From contig CM049322.1 in the NCBI GenBank assembly GCA_026874595.1, positions 7,551,900 through 7,615,899 of the forward strand: DNA of 64,000 bases, written 5' to 3'. Under the pieces are notes generated by a model. That model did no database searches and was not told where the DNA came from. It saw nothing but the letters and a program-made list of their open reading frames with translations. Numbering within the stretch: the stretch's first letter is position 1; every line of letters begins with the position of its first letter. The stretch comes from Sipunculus nudus (taxonomy: Eukaryota; Annelida; Sipuncula; Golfingiida; Sipunculidae). Made by a program: the position numbers and the translations under genes. Shown piece after piece: positions 1 through 9,452 of the stretch.

Positions 1-21
1 GTGTGACGTGTAGCTTTATAC

Positions 22-27
22 AATAAA
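22..27 (+). terminator. Poly(A) signal of a gene left of the window
   Basis: AATAAA on the plus strand with no plus-strand gene in front of it inside the window. It probably ends a rightward gene lying to the left. Confidence 0.4.
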
Positions 28-133
28 CACATTTGTACTATGTCAAGGTTTTGTTTTGTTTTTATCTCTCATGCTCAAACACGAAATGATTGTGAACCCA
101 CTTGTGAATGACTGTTTGTGAATCCACAAAACC

Positions 134-139
134 TTTATT
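134..139 (-). terminator. Poly(A) signal for the transposase-like gene
   Basis: AATAAA read on the minus strand, about 120 bases past the stop of the FLYWCH/MULE gene. The AT-rich stretch 28-257 holds no supported gene. Confidence 0.5.
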
Positions 140-257
140 TTTTCTACCGCGACACTAATGTTTTGTTACGGTGGATTCAACAACATCACTTTATAAACAC
201 ATAACACATCGATTTGCATTATATACAAACATTCGATTTAACACAGGCCCTCCATGT

Positions 258-2018
258 TCACAGTGCGGGTGCGTACACCCTGGCGCATTGCTTCAACAGT
301 TGGTCGGGTGACAGGGCCCCTTCCTGGTATTGTGCCCACAGCTCGAACAAGCGACCTTGCATGTCCCTGTACAGTGACCGTTGGTAGCGGGCGACTTTAT
401 GTTCTGGCAACAGCTGCACCTGAACTCTTATGTTTAAGGCCTCCTCGTACAGGAGGGCTATCAACAGGTACAGAGAAATATTTGTCCTTTTCACCCGGCT
501 TTGTATCCTGCGGTGCCACCCTTCACAGTCATTGTTGGTTCTCACGCTCTGCATGAATCCGGACCAGGCGGCGGGAGGCCACGTTGTAGAGTTTATCCAC
601 GTCTTCCGCACGTAGCGGGTCAACCTGCGCAGTGACTGTTTGAGTGTGGCGTTTTCCAGACGGTTGAAAGCCCCTGGTATCTCCGATGCTGGTAGGAAAG
701 GCAGTGCTAGCAACCGTCGGCATGTCTTGTGTACCAGGTTGTTGCGGGTGTAGGCCGACTGCAGGCCCAGGCTTTGCACATGCCTCCATACGGCTTGGGT
801 CCAGTGGAAAGCGCATCCTTTTAACCGGACGCTCGGCATGACCTTCCTGACGGCGTTCCATACAGCCTTCTCGAAGTCCAGCATTATTTCTTGTACGCAC
901 GTGGTCGGGGGCAGCAACCCCATCAAGTGTTTGAAAACGTCAACGTAATCCTTTTCACGTTTCCCGGACATCAACACGAACACCAGTGGGACCTGTTTGT
1001 AAGTGTCGTTGCGGCGTATGAACACGTGCACGCTGTACAACTGGGTGAAAGGTTGTTTCACGAGCTTGAAGGTGCCGTCCATGTACCACCGTTTCGCTTT
1101 GGCGAGCAGTTGCAGCATGTTGCGTGTTGCAAACACGAGGTGCCTCTTACCGTCGGTGTGTATGTCACCGTGCAGGAAATCTGTTGGGACGGCTCTTTCT
1201 TCCAAGTGGAAGTCGAGGTTCCTGGGGTGGGGAGGTCTCTTGTTCTGTCTGTGCCTGTTTGCTGCGCGTATCAGGTGTTTGGTTTTAGGTATGGCCGTGC
1301 AGATTTCGCCGGGTTTCAGGTCCCTGCGTAAAACCCCTTCCACCACCTCGCCTGCCGGCGCGAACAGGTCAGCTTCTGCCTTTTTCTTTATGCTCCACGA
1401 TATCTCGGCAGCCCTGTGAGCACCCGGCAGGGGACCGTGTGTGTGGGAATGAATGCCGGGTTGGAAATGGTGTTTGCCGCCTCTTGTTCTTTGCACGACG
1501 GAAGCTTGGCAGCGGGCGCGTTTGTTGCGTTTGATGCAGTTCCAGTATACGACGCCGTTCCTCCGGAATTTCACTGTGAAACTGTACCCTGTATCTGTGA
1601 AAAGTTTGTCCTTACCCCGTTTGCTGCCACCGGATACCAAGTGCCATTTTGTCCGGTTCGCCTGATCGAGGGGCGTTTCCTGTTCGGCGTCGGCGTGTTC
1701 GTCATCGCTTCCTGTGACCGACGTTTCGTCAAACACGTCAGGCGTCCCGTAGATGTCTGCAGCGTCACGTTGTCCTTGACCTTGTCCGCTCTTGCTCAGG
1801 CAACGAGGTGAGTTCTGTGTTGATCGCGGGCTCGAGTGGCAAGAGCCAGACAGTACGTCACAAAGGCTGACGTGGAGTTTTTTTTCCTTGTCCGGGCCAG
1901 AGGGACTGCTTTCAACGCTGCTGCTGTTTATGTCGTACAGGGTGACGGAAAGCCTCTGCCTTTTGTTTTTGGGTGATGCTTCTGGCGTTGAGTTCGACCG
2001 TTTCTTCTGTAACTGCAT
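258..2018 (-). CDS. FLYWCH zinc-finger / MULE transposase-like protein
   Basis: 586 residues from an ATG. Residues 1-120 are polar and acidic with a short basic patch near 17-22. Residues about 139-194 resemble a FLYWCH zinc finger, with YWNC at C161, a second Cys at 170 and a HSHTH cluster at 190-194. Residues about 300-510 resemble the MULE transposase catalytic core: DGTF with D314, a second acidic residue at D381 (MLDFEKA), FHW with H405, and a late ECxW-like site at E499/W501. These are the positions expected of the DDE triad. MULE-FLYWCH proteins are abundant in animal genomes, so capture from a host is the simplest origin. The frame is unbroken over 1.76 kb, which suggests it is retained for a function, perhaps DNA binding. 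Not a usual herpesvirus gene. No terminal inverted repeats were recognised. Confidence 0.8.
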   Translation of the reverse strand: MQLQKKRSNSTPEASPKNKRQRLSVTLYDINSSSVESSPSGPDKEKKLHVSLCDVLSGSCHSSPRSTQNSPRCLSKSGQGQGQRDAADIYGTPDVFDETSVTGSDDEHADAEQETPLDQANRTKWHLVSGGSKRGKDKLFTDTGYSFTVKFRRNGVVYWNCIKRNKRARCQASVVQRTRGGKHHFQPGIHSHTHGPLPGAHRAAEISWSIKKKAEADLFAPAGEVVEGVLRRDLKPGEICTAIPKTKHLIRAANRHRQNKRPPHPRNLDFHLEERAVPTDFLHGDIHTDGKRHLVFATRNMLQLLAKAKRWYMDGTFKLVKQPFTQLYSVHVFIRRNDTYKQVPLVFVLMSGKREKDYVDVFKHLMGLLPPTTCVQEIMLDFEKAVWNAVRKVMPSVRLKGCAFHWTQAVWRHVQSLGLQSAYTRNNLVHKTCRRLLALPFLPASEIPGAFNRLENATLKQSLRRLTRYVRKTWINSTTWPPAAWSGFMQSVRTNNDCEGWHRRIQSRVKRTNISLYLLIALLYEEALNIRVQVQLLPEHKVARYQRSLYRDMQGRLFELWAQYQEGALSPDQLLKQCARVYAPAL

Positions 2019-2680
2019 GTTTTCCGGGTTCGAACGTCGCTCGCACTAGGTCGGCATGTCAACTGTGCAGGGCAATATCCGCTAATGTGACGGCCCGCAT
2101 GCCACAACACACGCTGCGACGCGGTGTCGGTTGTCATGGGAGCCACTGCTGTGTATGCAAATACTGACCTAGATAACAAGAACATCCTTACGCCCATACA
2201 CGTGTTTCAGTGAAGACAGGGGTAGTGGCGGGCAGGGGCGGGGAGAGGAATGGTGAGCGAAACGCATTTTAGTGGTATGACATCAGTTTACAAAAGCTTC
2301 AGCCGGGCAATCCGTGTTGCAATAATCAGGGAAGGGAGAGGGTTAGGGACCTGCTATCTGGATTTGAGCATACATGATCAAACGTTAGATTGTTTTTGCA
2401 AATTGTGAGGGGAGGTATTTGCTACGTTCCGTTCGTACAGACATACATGTTTCAGTCCCATCTTGATTCGCGCAGGGCATCATCAAACGAAACAAACACG
2501 TTCAACCAAGTACATATTGTTTATTAAAACTAACTAGTAAACGTCAAGAAAAACTGAAACACAAAATACACTGTAACCAATTCAATACATGAATATAATA
2601 CATGAAAATTTTAACACAAGTCCTTCACACAAGTCCTTTCACTTACACGCAGCCATTACGAAGCCGGTCAAATGTTTTGA
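2019..2680. other. Gap with promoter-like motifs and a poly(A) signal
   Basis: No convincing gene. A minus-strand AATAAA at 2520-2525 could end the 488-residue gene and the minus-strand genes upstream of it. Upstream of the transposase-like gene are an octamer ATGCAAAT near 2155-2162 and an Sp1-type GGGGCGGGG at 2235-2243. These could form its promoter, although no clear TATA box is seen. Confidence 0.4.
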
Positions 2681-4147
2681 TCACGGACAGCATGAGGTGC
2701 GCCGGGTATCGTTTGGACCCGCGACCAGTCTTACAGATTTCGCTTGGACGACGTCTGGTTCTGTTGCAACTCTCACTTTCCATACACTTTGATACGTGTG
2801 CCCGGTACCTGTGCCAGCCAAACATGTGTTGCAGCTGTTCGTGCACGCGTAAACCCACTTGCCGTACGGGGTGGCGACGCATCCGACGTTGTACGTTTTT
2901 CTTTCAATTTTTGCGTATTGCGTGCGTACGAGCGTGAACATTCCGGTCGCGGCGTCGCAGTTGGCGAGTTCCAACTCCCATCCCAAGGAGAACCACATGT
3001 AAAACAACGTGAAACTAATGAACCTGGCGTTCCGCAGTGACAATATCTTTTCCTCTGGTATCTCCAGTACGAGCCGGTGGACGTCAGTCTTTTCACTGTG
3101 TGTCCTTTTCCCTCTGACTGCGTACATTGTTTTCTGGAGCTTACATCCGAGCACGTGAACCAAGGCGTTCAGCATGATGTGTGGTTGCTTGTCGTGGTCT
3201 GTTCCCTCTGACAAAGCAGGCATATCGGTATCCAGCTTGGTGGGCATTTGGAAACATTCCCCCATTGAGCGCCAGGTGTCGCACAGGATGCGAAAGATGT
3301 CTTTGCGGCGCGGTATTTGTTTTGCCGTCAGCAGTGATACTTTCGTGCTGACGTGTTTTCCGATATGCAGCATACACACGTTACGAATGTGAACCCTTGA
3401 CGCCTTGCGGAGCATTGTCTGCGGCGGATCGCGCACCTGACGTTCGGTGTACCGGTGAGACGTTACATCCACAACGGGCATGCAGCATATCTGTTGGAAC
3501 AGGTGTCCTTCGTTCGAAATCACGTGTTTCACACACGGTCGGTAAACAGTCTGCGGGTTTGCTTCAGCGGGTTCCCCTGTTTTCGTGTTAAGGATGGGAA
3601 TCTGTTGTATCTGGTGCACACTCAGTAAACCTGCTTCCAAGCAGGTCAGGGGCGCGTTTACGGTGTATCCCATGTGCCACAGCAGGTACAGCAGGTACGC
3701 AACACCATATTGACCGAGCGCACTGTGATTGCCAGAAAGATCAAAAGTCATCTCACCCTCGGGACCCGTGAACAGCCACTCTATGTCGTGCATTTGACAG
3801 ATCCCCTCTACGGTTTTCAAGGAGACTCCTGATTCCTTCAATGTCCTGCAGTTGTCGGTGTGTGAGGAATCCATGGTGAACCGCGACATGTCGCGCATCA
3901 TTGTTTCCCATGTCTCCATACACAGGGACGACGGTAACCCGTGCTCACCGTCTGCACTTGATCTCAGTCTTTCCTGGTCACGCCACATCTGTTGGGTTGA
4001 CCAGTTGAGTGCTTTGATGAGTACACGTGCTTTGTTATCGCGAACACGTAAACGCGCAGACATACCCGGTAGCAGTCCTCCTTCCACATCTGCTCTTGAA
4101 TATATGTTGATCGGAACGAATGGAACACTGTGCAGACGGTCTGCCAT
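2681..4147 (-). CDS. Unknown protein, 488 residues
   Basis: A full-length ATG-to-TGA frame on the minus strand. I recognise no family. The protein is soluble-looking with several scattered Cys and His residues but no tidy zinc motif, and there is no signal peptide or membrane segment. It is the last gene of the leftward block that appears to share the AATAAA at 2520-2525. A TTAAATA-like element lies near 4206-4212, about 60 bases upstream of the start. Composition matches its neighbours and the opposite-strand frames look like shadows, so it is probably a real lineage-specific gene. Confidence 0.7.
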   Translation of the reverse strand: MADRLHSVPFVPINIYSRADVEGGLLPGMSARLRVRDNKARVLIKALNWSTQQMWRDQERLRSSADGEHGLPSSLCMETWETMMRDMSRFTMDSSHTDNCRTLKESGVSLKTVEGICQMHDIEWLFTGPEGEMTFDLSGNHSALGQYGVAYLLYLLWHMGYTVNAPLTCLEAGLLSVHQIQQIPILNTKTGEPAEANPQTVYRPCVKHVISNEGHLFQQICCMPVVDVTSHRYTERQVRDPPQTMLRKASRVHIRNVCMLHIGKHVSTKVSLLTAKQIPRRKDIFRILCDTWRSMGECFQMPTKLDTDMPALSEGTDHDKQPHIMLNALVHVLGCKLQKTMYAVRGKRTHSEKTDVHRLVLEIPEEKILSLRNARFISFTLFYMWFSLGWELELANCDAATGMFTLVRTQYAKIERKTYNVGCVATPYGKWVYACTNSCNTCLAGTGTGHTYQSVWKVRVATEPDVVQAKSVRLVAGPNDTRRTSCCP

Positions 4148-4414
4148 CCTTTGTCTTGTTGTTGTGGCACCTTGTGCGCACAGTTAGACTTGCAGTAACA
4201 AAGTGTCTGATCTGTAACGGCGAACCGGTTAAATATGTTCACGGCAAGGACAAACAGGCGGCCAAAACCAGCCAATAGGCGCTCTCAGAAATTGCTCGTC
4301 TAAGCATGACCCGCTTGCTGACGTCACGCCGTACTTGCACCTGCACGTAGAAAATGTCAGCGCCAATAGCCGTTGCGCAATCTGGCTGGTTCAGGCAAGA
4401 ATCACCCGTACCCG

Positions 4415-5602
4415 TCATGTGAAATAATGACCGTCAGCTACGACCTGCACGCAGGAACGAGAGTCCATCGGTCGCCACTTTATGGTTGACACGAGTCGCA
4501 CTGGCGTGCGGCACTGCGGGCACGGAATGTGTTCCGTGGTTGCTACTCCTCTCGCTCGGTTGTCTGTATGTACTTGTGCCATTTTTTTGTAACACGCAAG
4601 GCACACGTAATGTTCGCACTGGCTGAACACCACGTATTCCGCCTGCCCGCTTTTCTTCGGGTGATCGCGTGCAGCTTCCTCACAATTCTCCTGGCAGACG
4701 CTGCAAGATAGACGGCATGTCAGCATGCACCCGTGCCCCATGCGTTTCATAACCCCGTTGAAGATGTCAAGCATTTCATTGTAACTGCAACCGTAACACA
4801 AGTCTGATATCAGATGGATCCAGGCCAATTTCCGTACCTGCCTCTCACAGGTTATCTGGTGTGTCCGCCTGTTCCTGAATATGTGTTCGGTATCGGCGTA
4901 TGTCTTCAGGACCGCGTTTCTCGCGGCTTTCAGGTAACTGTTTACTGACGTGCGGAGGTATCTCATTGTATCCTTACGTTGTTTGCGTGGACGATCACTT
5001 TCCTCGAAGTGTACGCTGTCTGTGGTACGTTCATCAGCGAGGTGTGACACGCCTGGTGTCTCACGCGACATCGTCTTCCAGTAGGTGCTTTGCAAAAGCC
5101 TCGTGAGAGATAGTTTGTAAACGTCGGCCTCGTGAACACCCGAAGCGCTCAGCTGCTGCAGGTGTCTGCGGCTTGCTGCCAGGCGAGGGATAAAGTCCGC
5201 TTGTTCCGATAAACTTGCCAGGTACTTCGGTAAGTGCGGTGTCAGTTCGCCTGCCGTGTATGGAATGTGATTATCGTCACGTGTCACGTCCTGCGGTAAT
5301 CGCTTCTCGTTCAAGGTTGCTTCCGTTTTTTTATCCAACCGACCGAGTTCACGGGTGCCCCACCAAATGAGATGTCTTTCCAGGCTCCACAGTCCCAGTG
5401 CGGCGTCTTCGTCGATGGTACGTGGGGTGTCGGGGTGGACTACATGTGTATGTGGCACAGATGATATCGATTCCGATTCCTCCCGCCTTTGTCTCGCACC
5501 GAGAGATTCTCCGTTGCCGGCCTCAGTTCTCCGTCGTAAGCTGATGGGCGCCAGAGGTTGCAGAGACTGTAACACGTCGTGGTTTAAAACCGACATGCCC
5601 AT
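4415..5602 (-). CDS. RING-finger protein, possible E3 ubiquitin ligase
   Basis: 395 residues. The C-terminal part (about 300-375) carries a RING-type zinc pattern: SCSVC, then a CEHYVCLACY segment giving the central Cys-His and Cys-x2-Cys ligands, then a final CPQC. The loop between the first and second ligand pairs is long. The first 300 residues are polar and charged with no recognised domain. RING proteins with E3 ligase activity are frequent in large DNA viruses, including molluscan herpesviruses, where they act on host or viral regulators. The substrate here is unknown. The 5' end of this frame overlaps the 3' end of the next minus-strand gene by about 80 bases. A second Met is at position 3. 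Confidence 0.8.
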   Translation of the reverse strand: MGMSVLNHDVLQSLQPLAPISLRRRTEAGNGESLGARQRREESESISSVPHTHVVHPDTPRTIDEDAALGLWSLERHLIWWGTRELGRLDKKTEATLNEKRLPQDVTRDDNHIPYTAGELTPHLPKYLASLSEQADFIPRLAASRRHLQQLSASGVHEADVYKLSLTRLLQSTYWKTMSRETPGVSHLADERTTDSVHFEESDRPRKQRKDTMRYLRTSVNSYLKAARNAVLKTYADTEHIFRNRRTHQITCERQVRKLAWIHLISDLCYGCSYNEMLDIFNGVMKRMGHGCMLTCRLSCSVCQENCEEAARDHPKKSGQAEYVVFSQCEHYVCLACYKKMAQVHTDNRARGVATTEHIPCPQCRTPVRLVSTIKWRPMDSRSCVQVVADGHYFT

Positions 5603-6359
5603 CCGCTTTGCCCATCGTTACTCGTACGTCTGCAATGACTGCGCCTGTCAGGAGCGACTGCCACGTTTTTAATACTGTCACCTTTGGGGCACGCGTGTCT
5701 TCCGGCAGAGTGCTGTTTTCACAAACGGGTGCACCTCTCCAGCGGGTCACGGGTCGTGTTGACAATGCCCTCTCCGGGTCTATCAAACCGGTCTCAGGGT
5801 TACAGGCATCCAGAGGATGCAGCCGTGGGTACAACATCTTCATACACGTTGAAAACCCCCGTCCCTGTCCAACAGCATATTCCGTTTTGCTGATTTCGGC
5901 GTCTTCTTTAGCACAGGCGGTTTCTATCGCACACACGGCTGTCCTGTACGCAGCGGATGCGATATGGGAAATATCCGCTTCCCGCTGTTGTGGATTGTAT
6001 CCCGGGACACCGGCCAACCAGCTGTTGTGTCGTGCGATAATTTCCCACGTGTACACGAGGGATCCGAAATCGACCGGCGAAGCTGTTAATAACCGGGGGA
6101 ATACCTGTCGTTTGAACCTCTCGAGCGTTGGTACGCGGCAGACCGGCATGTGCCTGGCCATATCAAATATGAATATACAATACGCAGTTGTGGCAGGGCA
6201 AGGTTTGCACGTTATCGATGTGACACACTTGTATATTGCTGTGCACCACCTGAGCAGGCGAGACCTGCGACATGTGCGGTTGGATGTTTCGTTGCGTAAA
6301 CCGAACAGCGACATCTTGCACGTGAGGAGGGGCACGGCATCTGGAGGGTGTGAAGGCAT
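5523..6359 (-). CDS. Unknown protein
   Basis: The frame is open much further upstream: the first possible start is TTG at 6602 and the first ATG is at 6557. The sequence beyond 6360 is AT-rich, with Asn/Lys/Tyr-rich translation unlike the rest. I therefore prefer the ATG at 6359, just downstream of a TATAAG-like element near 6375-6380. ATGs at 6314 and 6161 are alternatives. No family is recognised. The C-terminal half has well spaced Trp residues (TWEII, SWLAG, RWRGA, TWQSL) and looks truly coding. The last 80 bases overlap the RING gene in another frame. Confidence 0.6.
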   Translation of the reverse strand: MPSHPPDAVPLLTCKMSLFGLRNETSNRTCRRSRLLRWCTAIYKCVTSITCKPCPATTAYCIFIFDMARHMPVCRVPTLERFKRQVFPRLLTASPVDFGSLVYTWEIIARHNSWLAGVPGYNPQQREADISHIASAAYRTAVCAIETACAKEDAEISKTEYAVGQGRGFSTCMKMLYPRLHPLDACNPETGLIDPERALSTRPVTRWRGAPVCENSTLPEDTRAPKVTVLKTWQSLLTGAVIADVRVTMGKADGHVGFKPRRVTVSATSGAHQLTTEN

Positions 6360-6659
6360 CTTGTTCACTGGGTGCTTATATTTCTGCAACCCGACTTTTG
6401 TATTGGTATTCCTGTTGTAGATGGAGTACTTTGTACTCTCATGTGACTCTGCATGGTTTAATGCTGCCCGCAGTTTCATCGAATAAATGTCAGAAACATT
6501 TAGCTGAAATCTGTTTCCTCTGTCTTCTGTTTGTGCGCGATGGTGTATGTATTTCATGTTGCGCCCGCAGATATCATATCGACCGCACGTTACATTTCTC
6601 AAATAACAAAATGTCAGCTGTGTTTAATAGCATACTATTTGTCACGAATAAACGTTTGG
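6360..6659. other. AT-rich gap
   Basis: No supported gene. It contains plus-strand AATAAA motifs at 6482-6487 and 6647-6652 although no plus-strand gene is recognised nearby. The minus-strand frame of the neighbouring gene stays open across part of it but reads poorly. Confidence 0.3.
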
Positions 6660-6827
6660 TCACATTTTCCTACACAACCTGTTGTACGCCACACCGAGTC
6701 CAATCATTGTAAAGGTCAGTCCGAACAGTAAAAAAATCATGGCACCCCAGTAACATTTGCGGAGGCGACGTCCCCGGGCAAGGTACAAAAGGGCTGACAC
6801 ACTCAGGTCGTGCGGCTTACACTGCAT
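6660..6827 (-). CDS. Small single-pass membrane protein, 55 residues
   Basis: A short ATG-to-TGA frame in the gap between two larger minus-strand genes. The N-terminal 26 residues are basic (LARGRRLRKC). A hydrophobic helix follows at about residues 28-48 (WGAMIFLLFGL and onward), then a short basic tail. The positive charge on both sides leaves topology unclear. Three Cys could be modified. No family is recognised. Size and layout resemble the small membrane proteins that large viruses often encode. Chance coding of a TM helix cannot be excluded. Confidence 0.5.
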   Translation of the reverse strand: MQCKPHDLSVSALLYLARGRRLRKCYWGAMIFLLFGLTFTMIGLGVAYNRLCRKM

Positions 6828-7023
6828 CCTTGGGTTTTTTTATCGTGACCTGGCCGACCGGAAATACAAACCGCGCGATGCTCTGGTCGTTTGCCAAACG
6901 GGTCGCCCTCAGCACTGAAATCGTGTCACTATTCCGGGTAAAATGTAATGAACTGTTACACCGTCTTACACGGAGACTGAAAAATGCAGTATTTACAAAT
7001 ATCCCGACCCTTCTCCGTGGAGG

Positions 7024-8160
7024 TTAGTCCTGTGCGTCGATTGAAAGCCCCAGCGCGCAAATGACGTCTCCGTACAAGTAACAGGACACGTCGGCTGGCG
7101 GCACGATTTGTGATATAATTTCGCTGTCGCATTCGTCGTCCAACGAAAGTTCACAGAAAGGAGGGAGGACTTCGGCGTCCGACAGCATCGACGGGTCGCA
7201 CCTCAATTCAAATGATGCTCCCTTTTCACAGTCACCGTATTTCTCCGTCAGGTGTAATGTGACCTTGCAGAGACCTTCCCATTTTTGTGTGTCGCCTGGG
7301 TGTGTTACATGTGTTATTTTCCCGTTGCAGGGGACGGCTGCGGGGTTAAAGAATGATGGTGTACGACCGGGAGGCTGCGTGTCATGCTGCGCGTCATCGC
7401 CCACGTCACCATACCTGGCAACGAAAAAGTCATGAGTTTGTGCGGCTGGTACTATCACAGCGTGCCACGAGAGACGGGGACACAAGCGGTAAGTGTTGTT
7501 TCTTTTCGTCAGCAAAGTGTCACGTACGAGGAGGAGCATGTCCGCTGGGTCTTGCATGTGTGGAAATTGTTCGGGTGGGTCGAACAAGACGCACTCGAAA
7601 GATGCCCCTTCCGGTAAAACGGCTGTGAGAGTACGTATCTTCCTTTTTGATTTACTAGTTTCAGAATCTTCTATTAGTTGTACGCGACCGACGACTGTTA
7701 TGTGCTCGTCCACGTGACACTTAAACCGGCCGGGGGCTGTTATGTCACAGAATGAGGTGCCGTTTTCGTGCTGGTCTTTTGTCAGTAATTCTTTACAGGT
7801 TTCTGCTATACGTAACCGCCTCAGATTGAGCTGTTGAGACGTCAGTTCCGACCAACTGGTAGGCGGATGGTGACGCTCCCACACAAATCCTTTCACACTC
7901 AAAACAAGGCCGTTGCAGATACGCTTGAAATTGCCAGACACACGGTACCATTCTCCGGGTGCCCACTGTTCGATTTGTTGACCATCGGAAACGTTTAACA
8001 CGACACACGTCCCCTCTGAGTCGTAAACGACGGCTCGGAAATTCCCACCGGTGCTTGAATACATTGCGACGGTGACAGCAGCGCCGGGAACGCCGGTGTC
8101 TAAGTTCGAAATGGCTTCGCATTGAGCCATGTTATTGTGTTTCTGTCGCGGATACGTCAT
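7024..8160 (-). CDS. OB-fold-like protein, candidate single-strand DNA-binding protein
   Basis: 378 residues from the ATG at 8160, which overlaps the stop of the upstream 431-residue gene in an ATGA. The longer frame to 8220 begins with GTG, so I set it aside. The chain reads as three successive beta-rich segments, at about 20-90, 145-240 and 280-370. Each has the alternating strands and a turn such as GEWYRVSGNF or ITVVGRV that are typical of OB folds in RPA-like proteins. A role in replication or recombination is an inference; no family signature is certain. The ATGA overlap suggests coupled translation with the upstream gene. Confidence 0.6.
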   Translation of the reverse strand: MTYPRQKHNNMAQCEAISNLDTGVPGAAVTVAMYSSTGGNFRAVVYDSEGTCVVLNVSDGQQIEQWAPGEWYRVSGNFKRICNGLVLSVKGFVWERHHPPTSWSELTSQQLNLRRLRIAETCKELLTKDQHENGTSFCDITAPGRFKCHVDEHITVVGRVQLIEDSETSKSKRKIRTLTAVLPEGASFECVLFDPPEQFPHMQDPADMLLLVRDTLLTKRNNTYRLCPRLSWHAVIVPAAQTHDFFVARYGDVGDDAQHDTQPPGRTPSFFNPAAVPCNGKITHVTHPGDTQKWEGLCKVTLHLTEKYGDCEKGASFELRCDPSMLSDAEVLPPFCELSLDDECDSEIISQIVPPADVSCYLYGDVICALGLSIDAQD

Positions 8161-9452
8161 TCGAAATGGCAGTGGTCCGCGATGTTTTGAATCATATACA
8201 AGCGGTTTGTTATCTGGCACGTCACGTGCGATAACCGGTTAGTAAACACGCCCTGTAAAAAACAGTCAGAAGGCAGGTTGTCCACGTACACGCACGGGCC
8301 GTCTGGCAGTGCGTCCATTCCCACGCTCAATGTATCAGGGTTGGGTGGGTCCTGGTCTACGTCCCATGCTGTTGAACGTGCGATTTCCATGGCGTTCAGG
8401 TCGGCGCTGACCAAGTCCGGGTTCCACACGCGGTTGTGTTGCGCCAACAAGCACAGCATGCACGGTAATCTGACGAGCAGGTCTTCGCAGTGCAGCTGTT
8501 CGTTTCTGTCGCCTGACACGAAAGCAAAACGTTGTGACGGTAACTTGGAGGGATCTCTGGCCTGCTGCAGAAATTCGTACATGAAAAGAACAATGTTGAA
8601 ACATTCCAGTAAACGAACGTGATTTGTGACAGCTAAGCTTACGTCGAACAATTTCGCTGGCAGGGCGACAAGTCCACGTGGATGCGAAGTCCCTTGCATA
8701 CGCGACGACTTCCGCATATACGCTGAGGCGACACACGTTGGTAGGGTGCAGCGGGCCTCCGTGTAAACCACCCGCAATGCCTCTGACAAACCCTCTGATA
8801 CGGGTATGTTCTTGAAGCCGGCGGCATCGACCAGATGTTCCACTATTCCGCGGCGTGCGCTTAGTGACATCCAACTGTTTGCGTGTTTGAACGTATGGGG
8901 AGTTCCAACCACTTGAGCTAAGGGGTTACGGGCTGCGACACGTATAGCGCGCGCCGGTGGTCCTTGGTTGTCCTGTGTGACAGGGCGCAGTTTGCAACGC
9001 TGGTCTGTTGAATATTTTTCCCCGTTGCAGTTATCAGGTATTTCATCAGGGTTGTCTGGGAAAAGTGAACGTTCCAGTGTCAAAGCTTGTACGCCTTCTT
9101 CTTCCACCTTCACGACCATTGGAAGGCTTGTGTTGGAGTTGGCGGGAACTTCTCGTGCTTTGTGCGTGTTTCCTGGGCATGACACTACCATAAACCCTTC
9201 TCTGCGTTCTGAACCGTCAGGTAGACGTGAACGTGTCCCGTCTTCACGCTGGGACAGTCCTGTCGGGATGATCGACACAGGGGCCCCGAGGTTGTATGAG
9301 CATACTGTAAGGGCGCTCTTTATTGCATTGACGTTCACGTTATCCGAACGTTTGCAACCGGCAGACGCATGGTCATGCGACAGGGTCTGTTCCTGTGTGT
9401 TGAATGTGGTCCACGGAGACAGGGGTACAACCCCAAGGTTTCTGTCCGCCAT
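8157..9452 (-). CDS. Unknown protein, 431 residues
   Basis: An ATG-to-TGA frame whose stop overlaps the start of the OB-fold-like gene by four bases. The first 170 residues are polar and look disordered. The rest (from about 190) is richer in hydrophobic and Cys residues and probably folded. No family, membrane segment or zinc motif is recognised. It is divergent from the 879-residue gene, and only 76 bases separate the two starts, so they probably share a promoter region. Its role may be linked to that of the OB-fold-like protein encoded downstream. Confidence 0.65.
   Translation of the reverse strand: MADRNLGVVPLSPWTTFNTQEQTLSHDHASAGCKRSDNVNVNAIKSALTVCSYNLGAPVSIIPTGLSQREDGTRSRLPDGSERREGFMVVSCPGNTHKAREVPANSNTSLPMVVKVEEEGVQALTLERSLFPDNPDEIPDNCNGEKYSTDQRCKLRPVTQDNQGPPARAIRVAARNPLAQVVGTPHTFKHANSWMSLSARRGIVEHLVDAAGFKNIPVSEGLSEALRVVYTEARCTLPTCVASAYMRKSSRMQGTSHPRGLVALPAKLFDVSLAVTNHVRLLECFNIVLFMYEFLQQARDPSKLPSQRFAFVSGDRNEQLHCEDLLVRLPCMLCLLAQHNRVWNPDLVSADLNAMEIARSTAWDVDQDPPNPDTLSVGMDALPDGPCVYVDNLPSDCFLQGVFTNRLSHVTCQITNRLYMIQNIADHCHFE

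Noticed and set aside
891-1811. Several plus-strand frames of 130-146 codons opposite the transposase-like gene
   Set aside because: They are antisense shadows of a gene with clear domain motifs.
2348-2356. GGGTTAGGG, telomere-like
   Set aside because: Only a single copy, no array, so not evidence of a telomeric integration repeat.
5608-6420. 270-codon plus-strand frame antisense to an unknown minus-strand gene, with an AATAAA at 6482
   Set aside because: It begins at TTG, its translation looks like a mirror of the minus-strand gene, and the minus frame has better residue composition and neighbours in the same direction.
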